Below, one piece after another: positions 6,689 to 12,343 of a DNA stretch of 12,343 nt. Under the pieces are notes generated by a model. The model made no database searches. It saw only the letters and a list, made by a program, of their open reading frames with translations, and was not told where the DNA came from. Source of the stretch: Muribaculaceae bacterium (GTDB lineage Bacteria > Bacteroidota > Bacteroidia > Bacteroidales > Muribaculaceae); contig JABUUJ010000001.1 in assembly GCA_021443235.1 (NCBI GenBank), positions 1 to 12,343 on the forward strand, read 5' to 3'. Every line of letters starts with the position of its first letter. The stretch's first letter is position 1. The translations under genes and the position numbers were made by a program.

Positions 6689-7633
6689 ATGAAAAGCAGA
6701 GTAACCGAACTTTTTGGAATTGAATACCCCATAATAGCGGGTGGCATGGTGTGGTGTAGTGGCTGGCGGCTGGCGGCTGCGGTGAGCAATGCCGGCGGCC
6801 TGGGACTGATAGGCGCCGGGTCGATGACTCCCGATGTCTTGCGCGAGCACATCCAGAAGTGCAAAGCCGCTACAAGCAAGCCGTTTGGCGTTAACGTGCC
6901 TCTCATGCGCCCCGAGATTGAGAAACTCATGGAGGTGATCGTTGAGGAGAAGGTCGCCGCGGTGTTTACCAGCGCCGGAAGCCCCAAGAAATGGACCGCC
7001 CACCTGCACGAGCACGGCATCAAGGTGGCTCACGTGGTGGCGTCGTCGGCCTTCGCCACTAAGTGCGAGCAGGCCGGCGTTGACGCTGTCGTTGCCGAGG
7101 GCTTTGAGGCCGGCGGCCACAACGGACGCGAGGAAACCACCACCATGTGCCTCATCCCCGCCGCGCGCAAGGCAACCACGCTGCCGCTCATCGCCGCCGG
7201 AGGCATCGCGACTGGCGAGGCGATACTGGCTACCCGTGTCCTCGGTGCCGAGGGTGTGCAGATAGGCACCCGCTTTGCGCTCACACAGGAGAGCAGCGCC
7301 GCTCCCGCATTCAAGGAGCGTTGCCTCGACCTCAACGAGGGCGACACCAAGCTGTTGCTGCGCAAGCTATCGCCCACGCGCCTGGTAAAGGGCGGCTTCT
7401 ACTCGTCGATTGAGAATGCCGAGAACGAGGGCGCCACGCCCGAGCGGTTGCTCGAGATCATCGGCGTGGGTGCGTCGCGCCGCGGCATCTTTGAGGGCGA
7501 CATCGCTACAGGCGAGCTCGAGATAGGCCAGTCGTCGGCTCTGCTCAAGGGCAAGGGGGTGCAGACGGTGGCTCAGGTCTTTGACGAGATGGTGGCCGAA
7601 TATAACGCCGCCGTCGCAAAAATTAAGGGTTGA
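6689..7633 (+). CDS. FabK-like enoyl-ACP reductase II / nitronate monooxygenase family flavoprotein
   Basis: A 314-residue FMN-dependent TIM-barrel protein. The seen signatures are YPIIAGGMVW (13-22), the first FMN strand SNAGGLGLIGAG (33-44), GVNVPL (67-72), AEGFEAGGHNG (136-146) with the conserved active-site His at 144, LIAAGGIATG (167-176) and EGVQIGTRF (188-196), the last two binding FMN phosphate. FabK reduces the enoyl-ACP double bond in the last step of each fatty-acid elongation cycle; nitronate monooxygenases of the same fold oxidise alkyl nitronates. Residue pattern and length (about 315) favour FabK, but the two subfamilies cannot be separated safely by eye. It has its own promoter, is divergent from DUF1847, and is 82 bases ahead of DUF4494. 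An acyl-ACP thioesterase elsewhere in the window fits fatty-acid metabolism. Confidence 0.88.
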   Translation: MKSRVTELFGIEYPIIAGGMVWCSGWRLAAAVSNAGGLGLIGAGSMTPDVLREHIQKCKAATSKPFGVNVPLMRPEIEKLMEVIVEEKVAAVFTSAGSPKKWTAHLHEHGIKVAHVVASSAFATKCEQAGVDAVVAEGFEAGGHNGREETTTMCLIPAARKATTLPLIAAGGIATGEAILATRVLGAEGVQIGTRFALTQESSAAPAFKERCLDLNEGDTKLLLRKLSPTRLVKGGFYSSIENAENEGATPERLLEIIGVGASRRGIFEGDIATGELEIGQSSALLKGKGVQTVAQVFDEMVAEYNAAVAKIKG

Positions 7634-7652
7634 TTAACACTATAATTGGGCA

Positions 7653-7668
7653 AAATGATGTAAATTTG
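7653..7668 (+). promoter_or_regulatory. Promoter element of the DUF4494-yggS pair
   Basis: TAAATTTG at 7661-7668 fits TAnnTTTG, about 47 bases before the ATG. The 16 bases at 7653-7668 match 6636-6651 in 15 positions. No good -33 TTTG lies 19-21 bases upstream. A small inverted repeat, GCAAA (7650-7654) and TTTGC (7665-7669), brackets the box and might be an operator, but five-base arms are easily due to chance. Confidence 0.6.
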
Positions 7669-7715
7669 CACGATTAAATTTTTCACACAATATTAAATCT
7701 TAAAAGAAACACATT

Positions 7716-8174
7716 ATGCAGAAATGGTTTGAATGCAAAGTTAAGTACGACAAGATGATGGAAAATGGCGTAGTAAAGACCGTTACCGAGCCCTACCTTG
7801 TCGACGCACTGTCTTTTACCGAGGCCGAAGCACGCATCATTGAGGAAATGCAACCCTATATCAATGGCGGCGAGTTCCTCGTTACGGCGGTTCGCCGCAT
7901 GAATCTCACCGACATCTTCTACAACCAGACCGGCGACCGATGGTATAAGGTGAAAACCAACTTCATCACCATCGACGAGAAGACCGCCGTGGAGAAGAAA
8001 ACAGCCCAGTTCCAGATGGTTCAGGCAAGCGAGTTCAGCGAGGCCCTCAAGGTGTTCATGGAGGGCATGAAAGACTCCATGGCCGACTTTGAGATCGCAT
8101 CGATTACCGAAACTATGATTATGGACGTTTTCCAGGTCGACCTTCGCTCGAAGGCCGAGAAAGAGCAACAATAA
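7716..8174 (+). CDS. DUF4494 family protein
   Basis: A 152-residue cytoplasmic protein that I recognise as the Bacteroidota-restricted DUF4494 family; its function is unknown. The N-terminal MQKWFECKVKYDKM, the central TEPYLVDALSFTEAEARI (22-39), the RRMNLTDIF motif (60-68) and WYKVKTNFITIDEKT (76-90) are typical, and the C-terminal part is Met- and Glu-rich and probably helical. It has no signal peptide, no obvious catalytic motif and no Cys cluster (a single Cys at residue 7). It lies 4 bases upstream of yggS, whose GTG start probably depends on reinitiation after this gene's stop. That arrangement hints at a role linked to pyridoxal-phosphate supply or amino-acid metabolism, but this rests only on position. 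Confidence 0.87.
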   Translation: MQKWFECKVKYDKMMENGVVKTVTEPYLVDALSFTEAEARIIEEMQPYINGGEFLVTAVRRMNLTDIFYNQTGDRWYKVKTNFITIDEKTAVEKKTAQFQMVQASEFSEALKVFMEGMKDSMADFEIASITETMIMDVFQVDLRSKAEKEQQ

Positions 8175-8178
8175 CAAA

Positions 8179-8847
8179 GTGAGCATAGCAAGCTACATAC
8201 ACGACATTGAGGCGCAACTCCCAGCGGGGGTGCGCCTCGTTGCCGTTTCTAAGTTCCACCCCCTGGAGGCTCTCCGCGAGGCCTACGACGCCGGTCAGCG
8301 CGTCTTTGGCGAGAGTCGCGCGCAGGAACTCGCCGTCAAGGTGCCTGCGATGCCGTCCGACGTCGAGTGGCACTTCATCGGACATCTGCAGACCAACAAG
8401 GTGCGCCAAGTGGTGCGGCTCGCCACGGTAATCGAGAGCGTCGACTCGCTCAAGCTGCTGCGGCTCATCGATGCCGAGGCTGCGCGCGCTGGTCGCACTG
8501 TCGACGTGCTGTTGCAGCTGCATGTGGCGCAAGAGGAGGCCAAATGGGGCTTCGCGCCCGACGAGTTGCTCGCCATTGCCAGTAGGGGAGATCTCGACGG
8601 GCTCGACAATGTGCGACTGCGCGGTGTCATGGCTATGGCAACCTTCACCCCCGACGAGGCACAGATAGAGAGCGAATTTGCCACGGTTGAGCAAACCTTC
8701 AACGCCCTGCGCGCTGGTGCGATGGCGGGCAACGCCGCCTTCAACGAGCTGAGCATGGGCATGAGCGACGACTGGCGCATCGCGGTGAGCCACGGCAGCA
8801 CGCTCGTGCGCATCGGAACTGCGATTTTTGGCGCCCGAGAGTATTAA
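8179..8847 (+). CDS. yggS: PLP homeostasis protein, YggS/PROSC family
   Basis: A 222-residue single-domain PLP-binding protein (fold-type III barrel) that holds and delivers pyridoxal 5'-phosphate and affects amino-acid and keto-acid balance; it has no proven catalytic activity. The PLP lysine is K25 in RLVAVSKFHP. Other hallmarks are VFGESRAQE, WHFIGHLQTNK, the ESVDSLKLLR strand, SMGMSDDW and the C-terminal phosphate-binding run GSTLVRIGTAIFGARE. The start is GTG at 8179: the following residues SIASYIHDIEAQLPAGVRLVAVSK line up with the usual N-terminus of the family, and no ATG is available before the PLP lysine. It follows DUF4494 by 4 bases and is probably translationally coupled to it. 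No terminator hairpin is visible after it. Confidence 0.96.
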   Translation: MSIASYIHDIEAQLPAGVRLVAVSKFHPLEALREAYDAGQRVFGESRAQELAVKVPAMPSDVEWHFIGHLQTNKVRQVVRLATVIESVDSLKLLRLIDAEAARAGRTVDVLLQLHVAQEEAKWGFAPDELLAIASRGDLDGLDNVRLRGVMAMATFTPDEAQIESEFATVEQTFNALRAGAMAGNAAFNELSMGMSDDWRIAVSHGSTLVRIGTAIFGAREY

Positions 8848-8855
8848 TTACATAA

Positions 8856-8867
8856 TTTTTGCAAAAA
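8856..8867. repeat. Perfect 12-base palindrome upstream of the MFS promoter
   Basis: TTTTTGCAAAAA is fully self-complementary and lies just after the yggS stop and directly before the TTTG repeats serving as -33 elements. As an A/T tract it may act as an UP-like or bent element. It is too AT-rich and has no loop, so it is unlikely to be a terminator on its own. Confidence 0.5.
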
Positions 8868-8869
8868 AA

Positions 8870-8902
8870 TTTGTTTGTTCAAAGAATAAATTGCTAACTT
8901 TG
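8870..8902 (+). promoter_or_regulatory. Promoter of the MFS permease
   Basis: TAACTTTG at 8895-8902 is a perfect TAnnTTTG box. Two overlapping candidate -33 elements exist: TTTG at 8870-8873 (21-base spacer) and TTTG at 8874-8877 (17-base spacer), either side of the ideal 19. Transcription would start near 8908-8910, leaving a leader of about 65 AT-rich bases before the ATG at 8974, long enough to hold post-transcriptional control although no structure is evident. Confidence 0.72.
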
Positions 8903-8973
8903 TAGTCACAACTTACAGTAGGAACCAAAACAAAAACTAATATACTATTTAATAACAATTTCACTTAAGAAAA

Positions 8974-10263
8974 ATGACTGAAACAAAAAACAATGGAAAA
9001 ATCGTTGTGATCATCGCCATGATGTTCCTTTTCGCAATGATTTCGTTCGTGACTAACATGGCTGCGCCTTTTGGCCAGATATGGAAAGAGCAGTACACAT
9101 GGGCAGGCATGATGGGTAACATGATGAACTTTGCCGCTTACCTGTTCATGGGCATTCCCGCAGGTATCATGATTTCTAAGATTGGCTACAAGAAAACAGC
9201 TCTTGTCGCCCTCGTGCTCGGTTTCGTGGGCATTGGCGTGCAGTATGTCTCAAGTATGCTCGACGGCAATGAAATTAGCACCTATGTCGTTTATCTTGCC
9301 GGTGCTTTCATTTGCGGTTTCTGCGTGTGTATCCTCAACACCGTTGTCAACCCCATGCTCAACCTGCTGGGTGGCGGCGGTAACAAGGGCAACCAGTACA
9401 TCCAGATTGGCGGCTCGCTCAACTCGCTCGCCGGCACTCTCACACCGCTCTTGGTGGGCGTGATGATTGGCGAGGTGACCAAGCAGACCTCAATGGTCGA
9501 CGTTGCTCCGCTGCTGCTCATCGCCATGGCAATCTTCGCTGGCTCGTTCATCATCATCTTCTTCACCAAGATTGCCGAGCCCGAGCAGGCCGAGGGCAAC
9601 ATGATGGAGATGATCAAGGGCGCGCTGGGCTATCGCCATCTCATCCTGGGCGTGGTAGCCATCTTCTTCTATGTAGGTATCGAGGTAGGTATCCCTGGCG
9701 AGCTCAACTTCTACCTGAGCCAGCCGGGCGGTGTGCTGGGTAGCGCTGCCATTGCCGGCACTATCGTTGCCATCTACTGGTTCCTCATGCTCGTGGGACG
9801 TTTCACCAGCTCGTTCATCAGCGGCTTCGTTTCTACCAAGGCTCAGCTCATCTCGGTGACCACCCTCGCCATCCTGCTGTGCGTGGTAGGCATCTTTATG
9901 CCCGAAACCACCACTTTCAGCCTCCCCGGCAGCGAGGCCGAGCCCGTTAATGTGCTCATGTTCACCTTCATTGGTGGCGCGGTGCCCGTTAAATGCATCC
10001 TCTTCGTTCTGTGCGGCCTTTGCACATCGGTAATGTGGGGAGGTATCTTCAACCTCGCTACCGAGGGCCTTGGCAAGTACACTGCCGCCGCCAGCGGTAT
10101 CTTTATGACCATGGTAGTGGGCGGTGGCGTTTGCCCCCTCATCCAGGACCAGATCGCCAACTCAGTAGGTTACATCCACAGCTACTGGTTTGTAGTCGCC
10201 ATGCTGGCCTACATCCTGTTCTACGCCCTCATCGGCAGCCGTCCTGCCAAGAAGGCCGAGTAA
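8974..10263 (+). CDS. MFS transporter, FHS (fucose/glucose-galactose permease)-like
   Basis: A 429-residue polytopic inner-membrane protein with about 12 hydrophobic segments. Clear ones lie near 10-30, 45-65, 72-91, 104-125, 174-194, 220-240, 256-275 and 400-424. The TM2-TM3 loop has the MFS pattern SKIGYKK (68-74). Several points match the fucose/galactose-proton symporter (FHS) branch: GTLTPLLVG in the TM5 region, FYVGIEVGIPGE in TM7 with a buried acidic residue, and ATEGLGKYTAAASG followed by VVGGGVCPLIQ near TM11. It would import a sugar with protons; the actual substrate cannot be told. It is monocistronic, with its own promoter and a strong terminator. Transketolase next door makes a pentose or hexose plausible, as weak inference. 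Confidence 0.88.
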   Translation: MTETKNNGKIVVIIAMMFLFAMISFVTNMAAPFGQIWKEQYTWAGMMGNMMNFAAYLFMGIPAGIMISKIGYKKTALVALVLGFVGIGVQYVSSMLDGNEISTYVVYLAGAFICGFCVCILNTVVNPMLNLLGGGGNKGNQYIQIGGSLNSLAGTLTPLLVGVMIGEVTKQTSMVDVAPLLLIAMAIFAGSFIIIFFTKIAEPEQAEGNMMEMIKGALGYRHLILGVVAIFFYVGIEVGIPGELNFYLSQPGGVLGSAAIAGTIVAIYWFLMLVGRFTSSFISGFVSTKAQLISVTTLAILLCVVGIFMPETTTFSLPGSEAEPVNVLMFTFIGGAVPVKCILFVLCGLCTSVMWGGIFNLATEGLGKYTAAASGIFMTMVVGGGVCPLIQDQIANSVGYIHSYWFVVAMLAYILFYALIGSRPAKKAE

Positions 10264-10306
10264 TGCGAAGGCTCAGAAACCACATATATATTATATAGTG
10301 AAAACG

Positions 10307-10346
10307 CGCTGCTCTCGCCATAATGGCGGGGGCAGCGTTGCTTTTT
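10307..10346 (+). terminator. Rho-independent terminator after the MFS gene
   Basis: A 14-pair stem forms between 10307-10320 (CGCTGCTCTCGCCA) and 10324-10337 (TGGCGGGGGCAGCG), with two G-T pairs and a three-base TAA loop, followed by TTGCTTTTT (10338-10346). This is the clearest terminator in the window and separates the permease from transketolase. Confidence 0.88.
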
Positions 10347-10360
10347 GGAAAACTGAGGGC

Positions 10361-10376
10361 GAAAAAATTTTTTTTC
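10361..10376. repeat. A6T8 tract upstream of the transketolase promoter
   Basis: G, six A, eight T, C: an inverted A/T tract about 12 bases upstream of the -33 element, followed by a second run of eight T (10383-10390). It resembles an UP-like or curved upstream element and parallels the A/T palindrome before the MFS promoter. Its functional role is inference. Confidence 0.45.
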
Positions 10377-10387
10377 ACTCAATTTTT

Positions 10388-10418
10388 TTTGCCATGTGCA
10401 TAATTTGTAGTAATTTCG
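10388..10418 (+). promoter_or_regulatory. Promoter of transketolase
   Basis: TTTG at 10388-10391, a spacer of exactly 19 bases and TAATTTCG at 10411-10418 (one mismatch to TAnnTTTG) form a good Bacteroidota promoter. The start of transcription would be near 10424-10426, leaving about 35 bases before the ATG. Confidence 0.65.
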
Positions 10419-10460
10419 TACCAAAATAACAGCACAGCTTTCAATCGCAACTAAAGTTTT

Positions 10461-12343
10461 ATGATAGACCACAATTTGATGACGCGCGCGGCCAACAATA
10501 TTCGCATTCTGGCCGCAAGTATGGTTGAGAAGGCCAAGTCGGGACATCCCGGCGGGTCAATGGGCGGAGCCGACTTTGTCAACACGCTCTATGCTAAATA
10601 CCTTGTGTGCGACCCCGACGACCCCAGCTGGTTTGCCCGCGACCGCTTCTTCCTTGACCCAGGACACCAGTCGCCCATGCTCTACGGCGTGCTGTTCCTC
10701 ACCGGAAAGTACACCGTCGACGACATCAAGGCGTTCCGCACTTGGGGCAGCGTCACTCCCGGTCACCCCGAGCTCGACGTCATGCACGGCGTGGAGAACT
10801 CGTCGGGCCCCCTCGGGCAGGGACACGTCATGGCAGTGGGATGCGCCATCGCCGAGCGTTTCCTCGTGGCACGATTTGGCGAGACCATAGCCCACAAGAC
10901 CTACGCCTTCATTAGCGACGGCGGCGTGCAGGAGGGCATCTCGCAAGAGGCCGCCCGCATTGCCGGACACCTGGGCCTCCACAACCTCATCATGTTCTAC
11001 GACAGCAACGACGTGCAACTGTCGACCGACTGCAAAGATGTGTCGTGCGAGGACACCGCTGCCAAGTATCGCGCGTGGAACTGGAATGTGATTGAAATCG
11101 ATGGCTCCGACCCAGTGCAAATCGCCGACGCCCTCGAGAAGGCTAACGCCGAGACCGAGCGACCCACGCTCATCCTTGGACACACCATCATGGGGCGCGG
11201 ATGCGTAACCGCCACCGGCGAGAACTTCGAGGGCAAGTGCAGCACTCACGGTCAGCCCATCAGCGCCTCGGGAGCAAGCTTTGAGAAAACCGTCGAGAAC
11301 CTGGGCGGCGACCTCAGCGACACTTGGGCAGTATTCCCCGACGTGGCAGCCCTCTATAAGCAGCGCAACGACGAACTGCGCGCTATCGTGGCAAAACGTC
11401 GCGCCCAGCACGACGCATGGACCAGCGCCAATCCCGAGAAAGCACAGCAACTGCAAGACTTCATCGACGGCAAGATGGTCGACATCGACTACGCCGCCAT
11501 CGAGCATAAACCCAACATCCCCACACGCTCGGCTTCGGCCGACGTGATGAAGGTGCTGGGCGCTAAGGTCAAGAACATGATTATGTCGAGCGCCGACCTC
11601 GCCAACAGCGACAAGACCGAGGCGTTCCTCAAGTCAACCGGAGCATTTGCCCACCACGACTTTGACGGAGCCTTCCTCCATGCTGGCGTGAGCGAACTCG
11701 CCATGACTGCCATCATCAACGGCATGGTGCTGCACGGTGGCGTGATGGCTGGCTGCGGCACATTCTTCGTCTTCAGCGACTACATGAAACCCGCTGTGCG
11801 CATGTCGGCTCTCATGGAACTGCCCGTGAAGTTTGTGTGGAGTCACGATGCCTTCCGTGTGGGCGAGGACGGCCCCACACACCAGCCCGTGGAGCACGAG
11901 GCGCAGATGCGTCTGCTCGAGGAACTCAAGAACCGCAGCGGTCGCAACAGCGTGATGGTGCTGCGGCCTGCCGACGCCGCCGAGACTACCGTGGCATGGA
12001 AAATGGCGATGGAAAACACACTCACCCCCACAGCGCTCATCCTCTCAAGGCAGAATGTCAACGACCTGCCAGCCGCCAGCGGCAACCGTTATGAGGAGGC
12101 CCTGCAGGCACAACGCGGCGGCTACGTTGTGATGAAGGCCCACAACCCCCACATCGTCCTCGTGGGTAATGGCTCGGAGGTGGCCACACTGGTCGCCGTG
12201 GCTCAGATGCTCAGCACCGAAGGCATCACCTCGCAGGTGGTGTCGGTGCCATCAATAGGTCTCTTCCTCGATCAGGACAAGAGCTACCGCGAGAGCGTCA
12301 TCCCGCCACACGTCCCCGCCTTCGGCTTGACGGCCGGATTGCC
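10461..12343 (+). CDS. tkt: Transketolase (3' partial)
   Basis: A thiamine-diphosphate enzyme of the non-oxidative pentose phosphate pathway, transferring two-carbon ketol units between sugar phosphates in the cytoplasm. 627 complete codons are open to the right edge; the family is usually 660-670, so about 40 residues are missing. ThDP and substrate residues are in place: H29 (SGHPGG), H69 (GHQSPM), H102 (TPGHPE), SSGPLGQG, the Mg/ThDP segment with D153 (SDGG) and N183 (YDSND), H263 (STHGQP), catalytic E412 (GVSELAMTAI) and the HDAFRVGEDGPTHQPVE loop. The motif starts SDG rather than the textbook GDG, which I recall as typical of Bacteroidales homologues. The start ATG is the first in frame; a second at codon 7 is possible. 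It has its own promoter after the MFS terminator. Confidence 0.96.
   Translation, partial: MIDHNLMTRAANNIRILAASMVEKAKSGHPGGSMGGADFVNTLYAKYLVCDPDDPSWFARDRFFLDPGHQSPMLYGVLFLTGKYTVDDIKAFRTWGSVTPGHPELDVMHGVENSSGPLGQGHVMAVGCAIAERFLVARFGETIAHKTYAFISDGGVQEGISQEAARIAGHLGLHNLIMFYDSNDVQLSTDCKDVSCEDTAAKYRAWNWNVIEIDGSDPVQIADALEKANAETERPTLILGHTIMGRGCVTATGENFEGKCSTHGQPISASGASFEKTVENLGGDLSDTWAVFPDVAALYKQRNDELRAIVAKRRAQHDAWTSANPEKAQQLQDFIDGKMVDIDYAAIEHKPNIPTRSASADVMKVLGAKVKNMIMSSADLANSDKTEAFLKSTGAFAHHDFDGAFLHAGVSELAMTAIINGMVLHGGVMAGCGTFFVFSDYMKPAVRMSALMELPVKFVWSHDAFRVGEDGPTHQPVEHEAQMRLLEELKNRSGRNSVMVLRPADAAETTVAWKMAMENTLTPTALILSRQNVNDLPAASGNRYEEALQAQRGGYVVMKAHNPHIVLVGNGSEVATLVAVAQMLSTEGITSQVVSVPSIGLFLDQDKSYRESVIPPHVPAFGLTAGL

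Noticed and set aside
7673..7698. Direct repeat ATTAAAT at 7673-7679 and 7692-7698 in the DUF4494 leader
   Set aside because: Seven AT-only bases repeated in an AT-rich leader are expected by chance.
8903..8973. Riboswitch or structured leader before the MFS gene
   Set aside because: The 5' leader is A-rich and low in complexity with no stable stem or known aptamer core.
1..12343. Mobile element, phage, CRISPR, defence or toxin-antitoxin system
   Set aside because: I looked for transposase, integrase, Cas, nuclease or toxin motifs, terminal inverted repeats and regular spacer repeats. None is visible, and base composition of the genes looks uniform.

Overview
The window reads as an ordinary, gene-dense chromosomal segment of a fairly GC-rich member of the Bacteroidales (Bacteroidota). 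The evidence is promoter boxes of the TAnnTTTG (-7) / TTTG (-33) type in AT-rich gaps, no purine-rich Shine-Dalgarno in front of any gene, and proteins typical of that order: DUF4494, DUF1847, a short acyl-ACP thioesterase, an FHS-type sugar permease and a Bacteroidales-style transketolase. A Muribaculaceae-like gut bacterium would fit the GC-rich coding sequence, but that is a guess. No tRNA, rRNA, CRISPR array, insertion sequence, prophage or conjugative gene is visible. The longest stretch without a gene is about 200 bases.

Layout. Positions 1-4057 hold five plus-strand genes packed as one likely operon: a ybaK-type Cys-tRNA(Pro) deacylase (5' end cut off), aroC, a TIGR01212/YhcC radical SAM protein, a secreted protein with papain/NlpC-like features, and an acyl-ACP thioesterase. 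The last three overlap by 4 bases each. Positions 4069-6518 run on the minus strand: a DUF1847 cysteine-rich protein, then an iron-type alcohol dehydrogenase and a YigZ/IMPACT protein. The two blocks converge with only 11 bases between the stop codons and no terminator.

At 6519-6688 two divergent promoters flank an unusual G-tract block bordered by a direct repeat. From there the plus strand carries a FabK/nitronate-monooxygenase-family flavoprotein (6689-7633), a DUF4494-yggS pair (7716-8847), an FHS-like MFS permease (8974-10263) closed by a clear hairpin terminator, and transketolase (10461 to the right edge, 3' end missing).

How the genes work together. The content is mostly core metabolism: aromatic amino-acid precursors (aroC), tRNA quality control (ybaK), fatty-acid synthesis or release (thioesterase, FabK-like), pyridoxal-phosphate homeostasis (yggS), sugar uptake (MFS) and the non-oxidative pentose phosphate pathway (transketolase). 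I do not see a convincing novel multi-gene system. The most interesting points are the uncharacterised secreted cysteine-peptidase-like protein inside a coupled three-gene set, the structured divergent promoter at 6540-6651, and a nearly identical 16-base extended promoter element in front of two genes about 1 kb apart.
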